A stretch of 64,000 nt of DNA. It comes from Sophora flavescens (taxonomy: Eukaryota; Streptophyta; Magnoliopsida; Fabales; Fabaceae). Shown one piece after another: positions 34,654 to 46,679 of the stretch. How positions within the stretch are numbered: position 1 is the stretch's first letter; the number at the start of each line of letters is the position of its first letter. The notes beneath the pieces are model-generated. The model searched no databases. It saw nothing but the letters and a program-made list of their open reading frames with translations, and was not told the DNA's origin. The DNA lies in the NCBI GenBank assembly GCA_030762895.1, contig CM061069.1:87429548-87493547 (forward strand). Direction: 5' to 3'. The position numbers were made by a program, and so were the translations under genes.

Positions 34654-34807
34654 GAGGCTTGTTTGTCTTTCACTCTTTGTTCAATACATCTTTTTTTAGG
34701 TCAACTGTTCAATACTGGGGTTTGCAGTTTGTGAATTGTGAGTACTAATTAAATGTTTGGGTACGAAAGTCTGAATGGAATAAAGTGGAGTTATGACTTA
34801 TTATGGT

Positions 34808-34974
34808 CAATGTTTTAAATTACTGCCGTGGTTTCGTCACGACCGCGTTACGGACAATTGTAGGAAAATGGGGTTAATGAGACTGTCATTGTGGTCACGA
34901 TATGATTTCGGCGACTGTCAAAAGCAACACATTGCAATTCAAATTTCAATTTCGAACCCAGATTTAAAATGTTG
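34808..34974. mobile_element. hAT-type MITE, 167 bp
   Basis: Ends are CAATGTTTTAAAT and ATTTAAAATGTTG, inverted with two mismatches. The 8-bp target duplication ATTATGGT is perfect at 34800-34807 and 34975-34982. It belongs with the CAGGGTTTTAAATTG MITE at 40571. Confidence 0.8.
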
Positions 34975-34982
34975 ATTATGGT

Positions 34983-36105
34983 TGATATTGTTTTGGTGAA
35001 GTCTAGGATATCAAGAAAATGAGGGTTTCCGTATACCCTCCTTACTTGCCAGAAGATGTTACGTTAATTTTTTTTTTGTGGATATATGTCAAATTAGCTG
35101 CAGAAACAAAAGGTTTTTTTATTTTTAAACCTTTTTTTACTTTAAGAGTAATGCTCTTTGATACGAGTGAATATCCGTAATATGACGTAGGAACCAACGC
35201 TTCGGTTGCGTTTTATTTGTTAGTGCCTTAACTTCATTTTTTTATTTACTTTTTAAATTTTTAAGCCACTCTGCTAACGTTTGTTTCGTACCAGCGAGCT
35301 CTTACTTTAAAGTTTAGACTCAAAGGAACCTTCTTGCAAAACTAAAAATTTTAATGCTCTCTATAATTTTTTTTAAGATCCTAGGGATTTGTTTGCAAAA
35401 GTAAAAAACAACCACACGATTTTTAAGCCCTCTTAATTAGTTTAATTTCGCTGTTCTATTAATTTAACAACTCCACCACTATCCATTATGCTAGTGTTGG
35501 ATCATAAGTATCTTTTTAACTCTCCCTTTGAAAATGCTCTTAGTTACTTTTAAATTTGCTTTTTTATTCCGAGATACCTTGAAAATTTGGTTTTGGCATT
35601 TATGCTATGCAAATTTGAGGCTCCCTAGGTTAATGTATGTGGAAATTTGATTTTGGCAGTTACTCTCCTTGTTTCCTTTCTTAATATCAATTACAATCTT
35701 TGGGCCGGGATTGCTTGTATATTGATTTAGATGTTCTATATATTCCGATTGTTTCACCTAAAAATACTTTCGACTATTGTCTCCTTCTTGTTTGTTTCCT
35801 TCACTTTTCCTATAAAAATCTAAAGTAAGAACAAAAACGCATGACTAACCTTACACGTTGGTATTAGAGCCAAATCCAGGCCAAGAAGGAATGAGAGCTC
35901 AAAGACAAGCCAACAGCAAATAAATTGTTGAGTAAAGATTCAAACCGGTCACGAACAAAAAACACATAAACATATTTGGTCCCTAAAAAATAAAAAAATA
36001 CCAATTTAATCCTCAAGAATATCAAAAGTCGATCAAATTAGTTTGACATGCATTTGTAGTCTGCAAATTTGGGGCTCTCTAGGTTAATGAAGCTTTTATG
36101 TAACC
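34983..36105. other. Intergenic DNA, no gene recognised
   Basis: A TGGTATTAGAGCC string at 35862-35874 looks like a retrotransposon primer-binding site, but I could not find LTRs around it. The rest is AT-rich without recognisable coding sequence. Confidence 0.5.
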
Positions 36106-36109
36106 TTAA

Positions 36110-36397
36110 CATGCCATTTGGATAAGAGGGGAGGGAAATCAATTAACGAAACAAAATCTCTCCTCACTCAATTTTGGTTCCCCTCCAATATTAGGGGATT
36201 TGAAGGGGAGAGAATTTAAAATATTTTGAAGACATTGACTAAAATATCCTTACTTATATATTGAAATCTAAAATTATAAGGGTATTAAAGTAAATGAGTT
36301 TCATAATCTCTCTCATCTGAAAACCAAACTGAAAGTGTGTTATCTCCCCCTTCCATAAAAATCCACCCGGCCTCCTCTCACCTCAACCAAACATAAT
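36110..36397. repeat. MITE-like element
   Basis: The left end CATTTGGATAAGAGGGGAGGG and right end CCTCCTCTCACCTCAACC...AAACAT are imperfect inverted copies about 290 bp apart. Gene-free. Confidence 0.45.
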
Positions 36398-37824
36398 ATC
36401 TAATTAAAATCATTTCCCTCCTCTCCTTTGAATCAAAAACAAAGAAATGCCCTTTTTGTAGCTTTAAACATGGAAGCTGAACATAGTAAATTCACAAAAC
36501 CAAAACTTTAGGTTCCTCCATTTTTACTGCACATCACTAAGGAGAAGAAGAAATACATAAAATCGAGGATAAAATGAAAGGGAAGAACGAAGGAAATAGT
36601 GGAGAAAGATAGTAATATCCCTCCCCATTTAGAACTTGTATGGGAAAGATCAATTCTTTTCCATTCAATTGTTTTTAGATTATTAAGCTATTTTTAAAAA
36701 TAATTATTATGTTTGGGTAAAAAGATTAAATCTTAAAAAAATCTTTTTAACACCCGTTTCAGCTGATAGATAGGATTGGAAGATGAAATCTTTTCGATTA
36801 TTCTGTAGAGACATAAAGCCTTCCCATAATAACCCCTCCCAACGGCTCTGCGTCACTCACGTGCATGACTTTAGCAATTAAGTACGTTAGACAATATACT
36901 TTGAGTAAAAACAAAAGACAATATCAAAACTTTATATAGAGATGAGGTGATGGTGAAAGCATATCACTAACGTGCATGGATTATGAAATATCATCCCGTC
37001 CTTAAACCAAGGCCTCACAATATCAAATTGGTTTTATAATTTGCCTTTTCAAATCCACAGCATGGGCACAATATTGACTATTTAAGAAAAATTATTTAGG
37101 AACTTCTCTTTTTATTTTTTATTGCTTTAACTTGTGATTGATATTTATATTGTATATCAATATCATGCATATTTTTATTTTTGTTTAGAACTTACCTCTC
37201 AAGTTCTCTTTATTATTAAATTGAAATATATATCGTTTTTATTTAACTTTTGTAAAAAATAATATATTTTCACATGTTTTCCATAATCAAGGAAAAATTT
37301 TATTTTATTCAATTTTTTATAAATAGAAAAAATATTGATGACAATATATAAAAAAAAAACTAAACTTAAAAAAACAATTATTATTCCCTTTTCTATCAAA
37401 TATTATAAACAAATAACTTTACTCCCTTTTTCGTAATTTACTATGTAAAAGTGATTTTTTTTTTGCATCACCCAAACAAAATAGATTATTTTAAAATCGT
37501 TTTTCAGCAAACATACCTAAACAAAAACAGATTCTGATTATCATCAATTACTACAATAATCGATTATACAAAAATCGATCATCAGCCTAATCTATTTTTT
37601 CCAGCTTTTCCAATCACATTCTTATTATATCCTTCGCCGTACCCTCGCCATTTACTATAACTTTTCCTTCATTAAATATTTTATATATTTAATAAATAAA
37701 TGTTATGATAAAAAAAAGTTAAGACTTAATATCCCTCGCCATTAAATATATTTAATTTTTTTATCAATAAATATATTTAATTTTTTCCTTTCCATATCAA
37801 AGTTAATCTTAATTATTATCTCCT
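36398..37824. other. Intergenic AT-rich DNA
   Basis: No gene recognised. Stretches such as 37130-37400 are over 80% AT. The minus-strand frame at 37199-37399 is low-complexity Lys/Ile/Phe sequence and probably random. Confidence 0.5.
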
Positions 37825-37833
37825 TAATAAAAA

Positions 37834-38259
37834 CTGAAAAAGACATACAACCTCCTTAAACTGTAACTCATTTGTAAATAAACACCCTCAACAATTAATT
37901 CTTCCCATTTAATCCTCAAAATATAAGAATCGGTGAAATTGGTCGTTTTGTTGACTCTAAGTTAATTACTAATGATACTTTAATCTAACCATCCATTTTT
38001 ATCATTTTCCAAAGGGTGAAATCGATGCTGTTATTTTGTTTTGAACATTAACAAATAAAAATAATAAAAATAATCAATGGTTGAGATTAGAAAAAATGAA
38101 TGGTCAGATTCAATTATCATTAGTAATTTAACTTAATGTCAACAAAAGGACTAATTTGACCGATTCTTATAGTTTGATGATTAATTGTGAAAAATTAATA
38201 GTTGATGGTGCTTATTTATAAATGAGCTACAGTTTAAGAAGTTTGTATGCTCTTTTCCC
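37834..38259. mobile_element. Mutator-like foldback MITE
   Basis: 426 bp with long inverted arms of about 170 bp. The left arm reads GACATACAACCTCCTTAAACT, then GTAACTCATTTGTAAATAA; the right arm has the inverted equivalents ending near GTATGCTC. The 9-bp target duplication TAATAAAAA at 37825-37833 and 38260-38268 fits Mutator-type insertion. No coding sequence. Confidence 0.7.
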
Positions 38260-38622
38260 TAATAAAAATGGTAAACTTAAGTCGTTAGATCAAATTAAAA
38301 TCAACGAATAGAAATTGGTATAGAATTAATGTTTGACACACCTGGTGTCTGCTATTCCATTCATAACATCACTCCTAGTCTTACAATCTTAACCCGTTCT
38401 TATTACTCACCATTAGCCATCTGAGTTACCACTCGTCGGATGAGACACCAACCGTTAGATCAGCCACCACTCGTTCAAGTTAGTTTATGGCTTAGTAACT
38501 AACAAATACTAATCCAGTAATTTTGTAACTAACTTACACCAGACCACTTTTGGTTTATAGTAACGCCTCACTCTTGAACGACTTAAAAATTGTTGTCTAA
38601 AAGTACAATAGACAATTATTTT

Positions 38623-39053
38623 TGTTGGACTCCCACATTGGATAGTGATATTGCCTAAATAGTTGTTATCAGTGGGAGGCAACCAAAATTCTAAGATGGT
38701 ATTAGAGCCTATTCTAGGTTCGTTGGGTCACCCGCAGATGTTCAGTCCGTCAAACTTCAAGTTTTAGATGTCTAGTAGTCCTGGGCGTGAGGGGGTGTTG
38801 GAGTCCCACATTGAATAGTGATATGACTCGAATAGTGGTTATAAGTGGAGGGCAATCCTCACCTCATGGGCTAGGTTTTGGAGGTGAATTAGGTCCAAAC
38901 CCAAATTCTAAGATGGTATCGGCGTGAGAGGGGTGTTAGAGTCCACTATTGGATAGTGATATGGCCTAAATAGTGGTTATAAGTGGGAGGGGCAATCCTT
39001 ACCCCATGAGCTAGCTTCTGGGTTGAGTTAGGCTCAAAACCCAAATTATAAGA
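38623..39053 (+). mobile_element. TRIM retrotransposon with three LTR copies
   Basis: LTR-like copies are 38623-38696 (internally deleted), 38796-38913 and 38934-39053, each starting TGTTGGA/TGTTAGA and ending CAAATT-CTAAGA/ATAAGA. The first is followed by a primer-binding site TGGTATTAGAGCC (38697-38709), the second by TGGTATC. G-rich tracts precede copies 2 and 3 (GCGTGAGGGGG, GCGTGAGAGGGG). Target duplication ATTTT lies at 38618-38622 and 39054-39058. The order LTR-interior-LTR-short interior-LTR is a recombined tandem TRIM. Confidence 0.8.
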
Positions 39054-39342
39054 ATTTTTAATACTGTTGTCTTAATTAATTTTTTTTACATTTATAATAT
39101 ACAACGATAAAAAAAATTTCTTGAAAAGAATAGACAAAATTTATTTGGAACTATATTTTTTTATTTTGTTAGTACAATTATCTATGTATAAAAACTGTTC
39201 TTGTAAGATTTGAGAACGATTTTATAAAACGTTGTTTCAAAATTTATAACTTACAACCCGAAAAACCATTCTTGTAGATATACCTTACAGATATGTTATT
39301 TGCACACTCGGATGGAACATCCGGTTTGGACACCTTGGTTAA

Positions 39343-39546
39343 TCACGTACAAATATTTGGTTTATTCAGTTCATTATATGGTTAATGGGTCATCTGAAGT
39401 TTATATTCCCTAACCATGTAAATATTTGGTTAATCACATGCAGATATTTGGTTAATTCAGTTCTTTATATGATTAATGGGTCATCATGAATTAACCAAAT
39501 ATTTAATGAATTGAATTAACCAAATATTTATATATGATTAACCAAG
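39343..39546. repeat. Foldback MITE-like repeat
   Basis: CTTGGTTAATCACGTACAAATATTTGG at the left is mirrored by CCAAATATTTATATATGATTAACCAAG-type sequence at the right (quoted here in parts; ends CTTGGTTAATCA and GATTAACCAAG). AAATATTTGGTTAAT recurs several times inside. About 200 bp. Confidence 0.55.
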
Positions 39547-40562
39547 ATGTCGTTGGAGGTATCCCAAATGGGTGTTCAAAAAACATTTCTTTGCGCTGAA
39601 TACTACCTACTCTCTAAAAAAAAGAAGCTCAAATCCTACTGCCTTCACATTCACACCACACCAACCTCACCATCTTCACACCAGGCGCAAACCATTTTCC
39701 GATTCCGCACTTCACCATCTTTAATTAAGGTAAGACTGTTTATAAGCAAATCGATGGTCGCAAACTCAATTATGTATTGGTTTGAGAACTTCCTTGAGCG
39801 TCGCCTTCAAACCCTCATCTTCAAATCTGACATGGCTAAGTCATCAGACATAGGCACATGAGGTTTCGGGTTTTGAAGAAGGAGAGGAATTCGAAGACAA
39901 CGAAGATGAATTATGATCTCTTCTAAGGGGAGTCATCTATAAATTTCCTTCTATACAAACACTTTATTCTTTCCTTTTTAGTTGAACAAAATCGGAATTA
40001 AAAACAATATAGTCTATGCCTCTATGAATGCTGAGCCATTGTTGTGAGTAGCACTGTAGCAGAGGAGGGCACGATCGCTACGACCATAAAAGAGAAGGTG
40101 GCACTGCCGCTACTACCACTGAAGAGGGAGTGTCTAAACACGTATGATCCGATATATAAAAGAAACAACATAAACATTATAATGGAGAGTACGAAACAAC
40201 CTGGACAATGCCTAATTTGTTGTTTGCAGGTTGGAAAATCCCTAGCTTAATTTTTTTTTAGGTGTGTACCAAGGATATCTCTTAGTCGATAGTTAGAGGT
40301 TAATCCTCTTCTGAGGCGTAGATCACCAAAGTGAGGAGTCTTTCCTTTTATAACAAAGCATTTTCCATATTCATGACAAGAATCGAACACCTGACAACAA
40401 GCTTAAGGAACCTAACTGTTTACGAATTGTGCTTGACCTCGTTGGTAGCTTTACTTAAAAACTGATTTTAAGTCACTTCAACAAATGGAATGAATTATAG
40501 CGTAGTTATATATATATATATATTGGTAAGCAGCGTAGTTATATTTAAAATTGGTGTTATTA
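39547..40562. other. Intergenic DNA with unrecognised short ORFs
   Basis: The ORFs at 39547-39861 and 40044-40250 (+) have no similarity I recognise. A short (AT)n run lies at 40508-40522. Confidence 0.4.
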
Positions 40563-40767
40563 TTTTTAAGCAGGGTTTTAAATTGTGGACCGCATCATGT
40601 GATCTAGTCCCAACATCTCGGTTGCAGTGGCCACTGAAACCCACATCGAACATTGATTGCGGACCGCATTGACCGCCATATGACCGTATCAGACCGCAAC
40701 AACCGCAACGGAACCGTGACTGCAACGTGATCGCAACCGCAATTTTTTTTTGTTGATAAAAGCCAAA

Positions 40768-42386
40768 TTATGGCAATTTATTCATAATAGTGCCAGTAAT
40801 ACAACTAGGAGCAATGTAAAAACAATAGGAGCTAGCAAACAACAAAGACACCCTAGCCAAAGAGTGAGCCACTTTGTTTGCTTGCCTCCTAATAAACTTT
40901 GTTGAAAAGTTAGTAAAGTAAGAAGTAAGACCCTTGCAACAATTGACAATGATACCAAACTCAGTAATATTTTCCTTTGATGAAGATAACTCATCCACCA
41001 CCCCTTTACTATCAACTTCAAAGTGGACGTTGGTGAAACCCAGCTCAATGCACCATTTGATGGCAAACAAGAGACCCATTGCTTCCCCCACCTTCACTTC
41101 CAACTTTGATTCTACCCACATTGTTTTAGCTTGAACAAACTTACCCTCATGATCACGGATGCACATGCCAAACCCGGATAAATATATGGCCTCAAAGAAA
41201 GCTGCGTCAACATTGCATTTCAAAGACTCAAAAGGAGGAGGTGACCATCTAGCTTGGGTAATGGCAGGACCAACAGCCACCCAAGGGGGTTTCCTTTTCC
41301 TAGCTAAAATCCAACTGGACAACATCTCTTTTGAACACCTGATGACTTGAGTTCCAGTCATACCCTCATTGTTCCACAATTTTTGGTTCCTGGCCTTCCA
41401 TTTGCACCACAATATCATCACAAAATCCGCCCTTTTATTTGAGTCAATAACACCACTGACCAAGAAATATAACTCATAAAGAGTTCACCTTGTTAAGAAA
41501 AGGATCAATGATGTGCCAATACCCAGCTTGAATCTAAATATCTCTACTCTTGTCACACTGCAGTAATGCATGACACTGAGATTCAAGACCAGTTTCGCAT
41601 CTCACACACAAACTTGTACAAGCCACCCCACGCCTCTGCAGGTTTATTCTAGTGGGAAGAACCTCCCTGCATGCGCGCCAAATCTAGGACTTCACTTTGG
41701 GGGGCACTTCGAAGTTCCAAATACTTCGCCAATTTCCATCTTGTTTTAGATGAGCCGTGTTCAATAAGGATTCGATACATAGTCTATAAGATGAACGAAC
41801 TATATAAAAGTCGTCCTTACTATATTTTCCATACGCGCATGGCCTCCCCTACTTCATCAACTAAGGGCGTGGCTAGTATAGTAGCAGCATCACAAGGAGT
41901 AAAAAACTGACGCACAAAATCTTCATTCCATCTTCTGGTACCCGGCATAATAAAATCACTGACCACCCAATTATGAGTCATTTGGGTTAAGTTAAAATGG
42001 TGATTCAGACTTTGACCATTTGCAATCCAAGGCTCATTTAGGATTGGAATATTGTGTCCATTGCCAATTCTCCATCTAGAGCCCTCATTCAACAAGACCC
42101 TGGAATTCCAGATGCTACGCCAAATAAAACTTGGATTATGACCAAGAATCGGATCCAAGAATTGACATCTAGGATAGTATTTAGTTTTGAAAATCCTTGA
42201 GACCATAGCTTCTAGGTTAGAAACAAATTTCCAACCTTGCTTCCCTCGCATTGCCAAATTAAAAGCACCCAGATTTCTGAAGCCGAGGCCACCAAATTCC
42301 TTCCTCATAGATAGCTTATCCCATTTCAACCAATTAATTCCACGCGAATCACCCTTCTTGGATCCCCACCAAAAAGAGTTCATCAT
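40768..42386 (-). pseudogene. LINE ORF2 zf-RVT and RNase H domains
   Basis: SFWWGSKKGDSRGINWLKWD and FGGLGFRNLGAFNLAMRGKQ lead into the zf-RVT region (41640-42386). An RNase H (RVT_3) domain occupies 40768-41463: LKCNVDAAFFE (first Asp), GFGMCIRDHEGKFV, VGEAMGLLFAIKWCIELGF (Glu), VHFEVDSKGVV (Asp), RRQANKVAHSLAR. The RNase H frame is open for 231 residues. Confidence 0.85.
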
Positions 42387-43901
42387 CCTTTCAATCTATT
42401 CTGCCAACGAAGGAGGTAGTAAGAAGACACTCATGCAATAAGTTGGAATCACTTGGAGCACAGACTTCACCAGAACCTCCCTGCCAGCCTTGGAAAGATG
42501 TCTGCCACTCCAAGAATTAATTTTCTTCCACACCCTGTCTTTCAAATAATTAAATGTAGCTTTATTTTTTCTACCAATTAATGAGGGAAGCCCCAAATAT
42601 TTTCCTGACCCAAGACCGGTCTGGACTCCCAAAGATATTAGATAAAGCCAATCGAGTACCATCATCCACATTCTTACGATAAAAAATCTCAGATTTACTG
42701 AAATTAACTGCTTGACCAGATGCTGCTTCAAAAGTAGCAAGAATTGACTTCATCACATTACATTCATGCTCACTAGCTCTAAAGAACAGAAAGCTATCAT
42801 CTGCAAAAAGAAGGTGACTAACAGAAGGAGCACCCCGACAAATCTGAATACCATGAATGTCACCCCCCTCCCCCCCTTTCCGCTCTTTTGATTAGGCAAG
42901 TAAGGCCCTGAGCACAGATAAGAAAGAGATAAGGGGAGAGAGGGTCACCTTGCCTTAAGCCTCTGCCTGGAACAATTGGTCCAACAGAATCATCATTAAC
43001 CAAAATCGAGTAGCTAACAGAGGAAACACACAGCATAATCCATCTGACCCATCTATCACAGAAACCCATCTTTTCCATCATAGCACGGTGAAAACCCCAG
43101 TCCACTCTATCATAAGCTTTGCTGATATCTATTTTCAAAGTCCTTCTACAAAAGCAGACTGCTCTTCTGAGATACACTTTGGCAATAATTTTTTCAACCT
43201 GTTAGCTAAGACTTCTGCCACTATTTTATATATAATATTACACATGGATATAGGTCTCAAGTCTCTCATAGAAGAAGGGCTATCAACTTTAGGAATTAAA
43301 ACAATATTTGTATCATTAAGAGTTGATAGAAAGTTACTAGTCTCCAACCAGTAGCAACAAGCCGTGAAAATATCCTTGCCACAAATATCCCAAAAATGCT
43401 GGTAAAAAACAGGATTTAAACCATTCGGCCCCGGAGACTTATCTGGGTGCATCTAGAAAATAGCTGCTCTGAATTCCTCTCCAGTGAAGGGAAGTTCCAA
43501 CCCTTGATTATCTTCCATCGAGACAATAGGAGACACTACCTCAATAACCGGAGAATAAATGCTCTGTTGTTCTAGAAACAGGTTTCCAAAATAGTCCTTT
43601 GCAAGCTCACAAAGACTCAGTTGACCACCTACCCATTCATTATTATCATTTTTTAGCTTGTCAATAATTTTCCTTCTCTTCCTGGCAGTAGCAGTCAAGT
43701 GAAAAAAATTTGTATTTGCATCTCCATCTCTAAGCCAAAAGGCCTTGGCTCTTTTCTTCCAATAGATCTCCTCTTGAGCCAAAATTGATGCAAGCCTTTC
43801 TCGATGTCTATCATAAATCGAGGCATCCTCTGGATCATGAGAAATTCTAGTAGCCTCCAAAAGCCTTTTACACTGATTTGCTTCTTTGCGGAAATTCCCA
43901 T
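42386..43901 (-). pseudogene. LINE ORF2 reverse transcriptase domain
   Basis: Contains WLRDGDANTNFFH (upstream linker), DKSPGPNGLNPVFYQHFW, NDTNIVLIPK, DLRPISMCNIIYKIVAEVLANRLK, LKIDISKAYDRVDWGF, GLRQGDPLSPYLFL and, in another frame, the catalytic FADD (minus strand of 42796-42807). The thumb region GRKNKATFNYLKDRVWKKI follows. A run of Gs near 42860-42880 breaks the frame just before FADD. It is not functional as read. Confidence 0.88.
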
Positions 43902-44031
43902 TAAGTTTCTTACTCCAAACCTCTAGGTCCTTACTACACTGCTTTAGTTTAGAAAGAACATCATCATGTATCCCATTCTCTCAGCTAGACCGCACCATAT
44001 CACCCACCTCGGATTCTTCAAGCCAACGATT

Positions 44032-44782
44032 CTAAAAGCGAAACTTTCTTTGGTTCTTCTGCGCAGGGCGCTGACCAATACAAAGTAGGAGTGGTGAATG
44101 ATCCGAGACAGGAGCTAAAAGATTTGATAATTGTGCATTCGAAAATAAATTCAACCACACCTCAGAAGCCAAAGCTCTATCAAGACGTTCTTCCACTACA
44201 CTGTCATAATCACGACGATTTACCCAGGTAAACTGATACCCATTAAGAGGAAGATCAATTAGATTACACTCTCGAACAGTGTCACGGAAACTATTTATTA
44301 GCCAGTTCGGATGATCGACTCTTCCCCTCTTGTCCTCAGTCATTAACAAGTCATTGAAGTCCCCAATAACGCACCAAGGAAGCAAATTACATTGTAGCTA
44401 AGTTTCTTAATAAATTCCAGGAATCACGTCTTCTGGTCCTCTCAGGATAGCCATAGAACCCAGTCAACCTCCATAAACCTCTATCATTATCAGACACCTC
44501 CACATTAATAAAATTCATTGAGCAGGTGATAATGTGACATTTAACAGATTGTTTCCAAATAATTGCAATACCTCCACTACGTCCCTCGCTATCAACAGCA
44601 AAAGAAAAATCAAATCCTAACTTTACACGAATTTCCTCTATTTTATTTGAGTGACATAAAGTTTCAAAAAGAAAAATAACGTCCGGTATGTGGTCCCGAA
44701 CGAGGCTCCTCGGTGAAGAAACTGCACGCAGGTTGCCCAGGCCTCGGCAGTTCCAACTTAGTATACTAATAGTCCCCGGCAA
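44032..44782 (-). pseudogene. LINE ORF2 endonuclease domain
   Basis: Exonuclease-endonuclease-phosphatase fold: ISILSWNCRGLGNLRAV (motif I, catalytic Asn), FLFETLCHSNKIEEIRVKLG (the usual ETK Glu is kept), SGGIAIIWK, GFYGYPERTRRRDSW, WCVIGDFNDLL (GDFN), ERLDRALAS and VSDHSPLLL (SDH). The two parts are separated by a stop near 44386. The domain nicks target DNA to prime reverse transcription. Confidence 0.85.
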
Positions 44783-44804
44783 CCCTGGCTGCCAGGGTCT
44801 GCCG

Positions 44805-45133
44805 CTAAAATTTTTTTTTTGGAATCACACTATCAGAACCAATTTCCATGTAGTCCACGTTCTTTGACTCCCCCTGCACGTGATCTCCTTCCCCCACCAA
44901 CTCTGTAAACTTTCTTTTCTTATCCCACTCCAACTCTCTCTCCTCATAATTGTCCTCATTATTGCCCTCATGATTGCCTTCTTTCATTTCCGTATCCATT
45001 CCTCTCTCTCCAATAACTTTATCCTTAATTTTAGGAAAGAGAATATTTGGGTTTCTAAATATGTCAACAACTGAAACCAAAATTTTCTCCTTGATTTTTA
45101 CATCATTTACTGCCCAGTAATCACCTCCTTAGG
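44805..45133 (-). pseudogene. LINE ORF1 C-terminal remnant
   Basis: Reads ILVSVVDIFRNPNILFPKIKD, then a Glu/Asn-rich stretch and IGSDSVIPKKKF. This acidic linker precedes the endonuclease in plant LINEs. The 5' half of ORF1 including its zinc knuckle is missing. The segment 44944-45136 is the part copied in every unit of the tandem array to the right. Confidence 0.55.
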
Positions 45134-46679
45134 ATCCACAACCGCAATTTAAAACCTTGTTTTTAAGTGATCAACATATTATGGTTTTTTGCCTAAAAAA
45201 ACATATTATGGTTTAGGAGTCATTATTCATGGTGTTTTAAGCCCAAGTCCCAAACTATGTGCCTGCTCTATGCAGGACTTCGTAACATGGGACACGCCGC
45301 GAGTGTTAACTAGAGCAACATGTTATAATAAATTGAAAAGATTCTTTTCAAGATTAGTATTATAATATAAAATAATTGTTTGGTATAAAGGTTTTGGCAA
45401 TGCAAATTTTACTATAATTTGAGGTTGTATCCACTACTCTCCTGACAGAATCCTCTCTCATCGAGATGTTTGCAAGTAATGATAAACCCATTATAACTTG
45501 TAATCAAAATTTTCTTTACCAATCATATTTAACTATATTTGGTTCTTCTTTTGTTCTGTTTTTCAAAATTTTCTCCCCGGCCTCAATTATTATTCATAAT
45601 GGCTTACTTACTCTCTCTTCAAAGGTTGTTGGTCTCTCCAGAAAGCAAAGGGGAAGATCCTATTAGACATTCTTCGTACGACTTCAAGAGGTATGTATTG
45701 ATCTGAATTCTGATATGATAATCATTGTAGGTGATCTTTAGTCCCTAGCATAATAATAATTGCAATTTTTAGCCTTAGATATCCTAGTCCCATTAAAAGT
45801 ATATCGAAAACGATAAAATAGTTTTTTTTTGTTTATGTGGATAAATAGAGCTTTTGAGTCTCTGTCTAAAGAAATAAAATAAAAAATTTGCTAAAGACTT
45901 CACCAAAAAATAAATAAAAAATAGTTAAAGTCATTTTCTTTCAACTAATTTTGTTCTTCTGAGTCTCTCACTTTGGGTTCATATCCCCTATCTCTTCTCT
46001 CCATTTAAACCGTACTCTCTCTCGTCTTTTTTTTTTTATATAAACAAAATTTTGGGAGAGTTTGATCCCGGGGCTCACCAAGGTCAAGGCAGATCTCAAG
46101 GCTCAAAGAACGCTTACAGAGATAATTACCTACCAACGAGATCCTGACAGTAAGAATCGAACTCACGACCTCTCTCATCTTTGATTTACTATCCTTCTTT
46201 CTTTGAAACTAATTCTCCGAGGATGATGGTAACTGGAGGCCATCCCAACAAGAACGCGCGTATCTACTCCTTTTGCAACTTTCTAGTTGTACTTTTCCTC
46301 CATCAACCATGCACATAGATATCTATCTCATTTTATCCTTTTATGTCTCTCACAATGCTCTAATTTTTTTTTTATTTTATAAACCACAAAAATTAGGAAT
46401 TTTGGCTCCTTAGTGATATCCCACGGGTTTCGGCCCTTTAGACTAGTTATGAGACTAATCCTTGATCGGCTACTTGGAGTGGGGAATTGACCCTTGATTT
46501 TCACAAACCTCCCAACTAGCGTATCGGCCACTAGGAATCTAGGATTCAAACTTACGTTCTTCTCCTTATGGGGTTGAGATGCTTACCAGTCGATCAAGCT
46601 TGTTGTCATGTTGCTTTATTTTTTATTGTTGAGAAAGAATCTAAATTAACCATGTTAACTACTGGCTATTAATCTCATG
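44949..46679. repeat. Array unit 1 (includes the original LINE end)
   Basis: Its left end is the LINE in place. It continues through the MITE end (45145-45159), a 66-aa frame (45466-45666), one SINE A (about 46030-46195) and one SINE B (about 46364-46612). Confidence 0.85.

Larger units (their letters stand above)
40743..45136 (-). mobile_element. L1-type LINE, 4.4 kb, 5'-truncated
   Basis: Runs on the minus strand from about 45136 to a poly-A (T-run 40743-40751 on plus). Flanks share CGCAACCGCAA(TTT) at 40732-40742 and 45137-45147 (one G-to-A change), the target duplication. The order on the minus strand is ORF1 tail, endonuclease, RT, zf-RVT, RNase H. Several frameshifts and stops break ORF2. 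ORF1 is present only as its last ~100 residues. Confidence 0.88.
40571..45159. mobile_element. hAT-type MITE split by a LINE
   Basis: The left end is CAGGGTTTTAAATTG at 40571-40585 and the right end CAATTTAAAACCTTG at 45145-45159, inverted with one mismatch. A perfect 8-bp target duplication TTTTTAAG lies at 40563-40570 and 45160-45167. The interior has repeated ACCGCAACCGC-type sequence. Removing the LINE leaves about 190 bp, similar in size to the MITE at 34808. Confidence 0.85.

Noticed and set aside
35862..35880. Primer-binding-site-like TGGTATTAGAGCC suggesting an LTR retrotransposon
   Set aside because: No LTR pair, polypurine tract or target duplication found around it.
39547..40250. 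ORFs of 104 and 68 aa as possible small genes
   Set aside because: No recognisable motif, no splice or promoter context, neighbouring foldback repeat; probably random.
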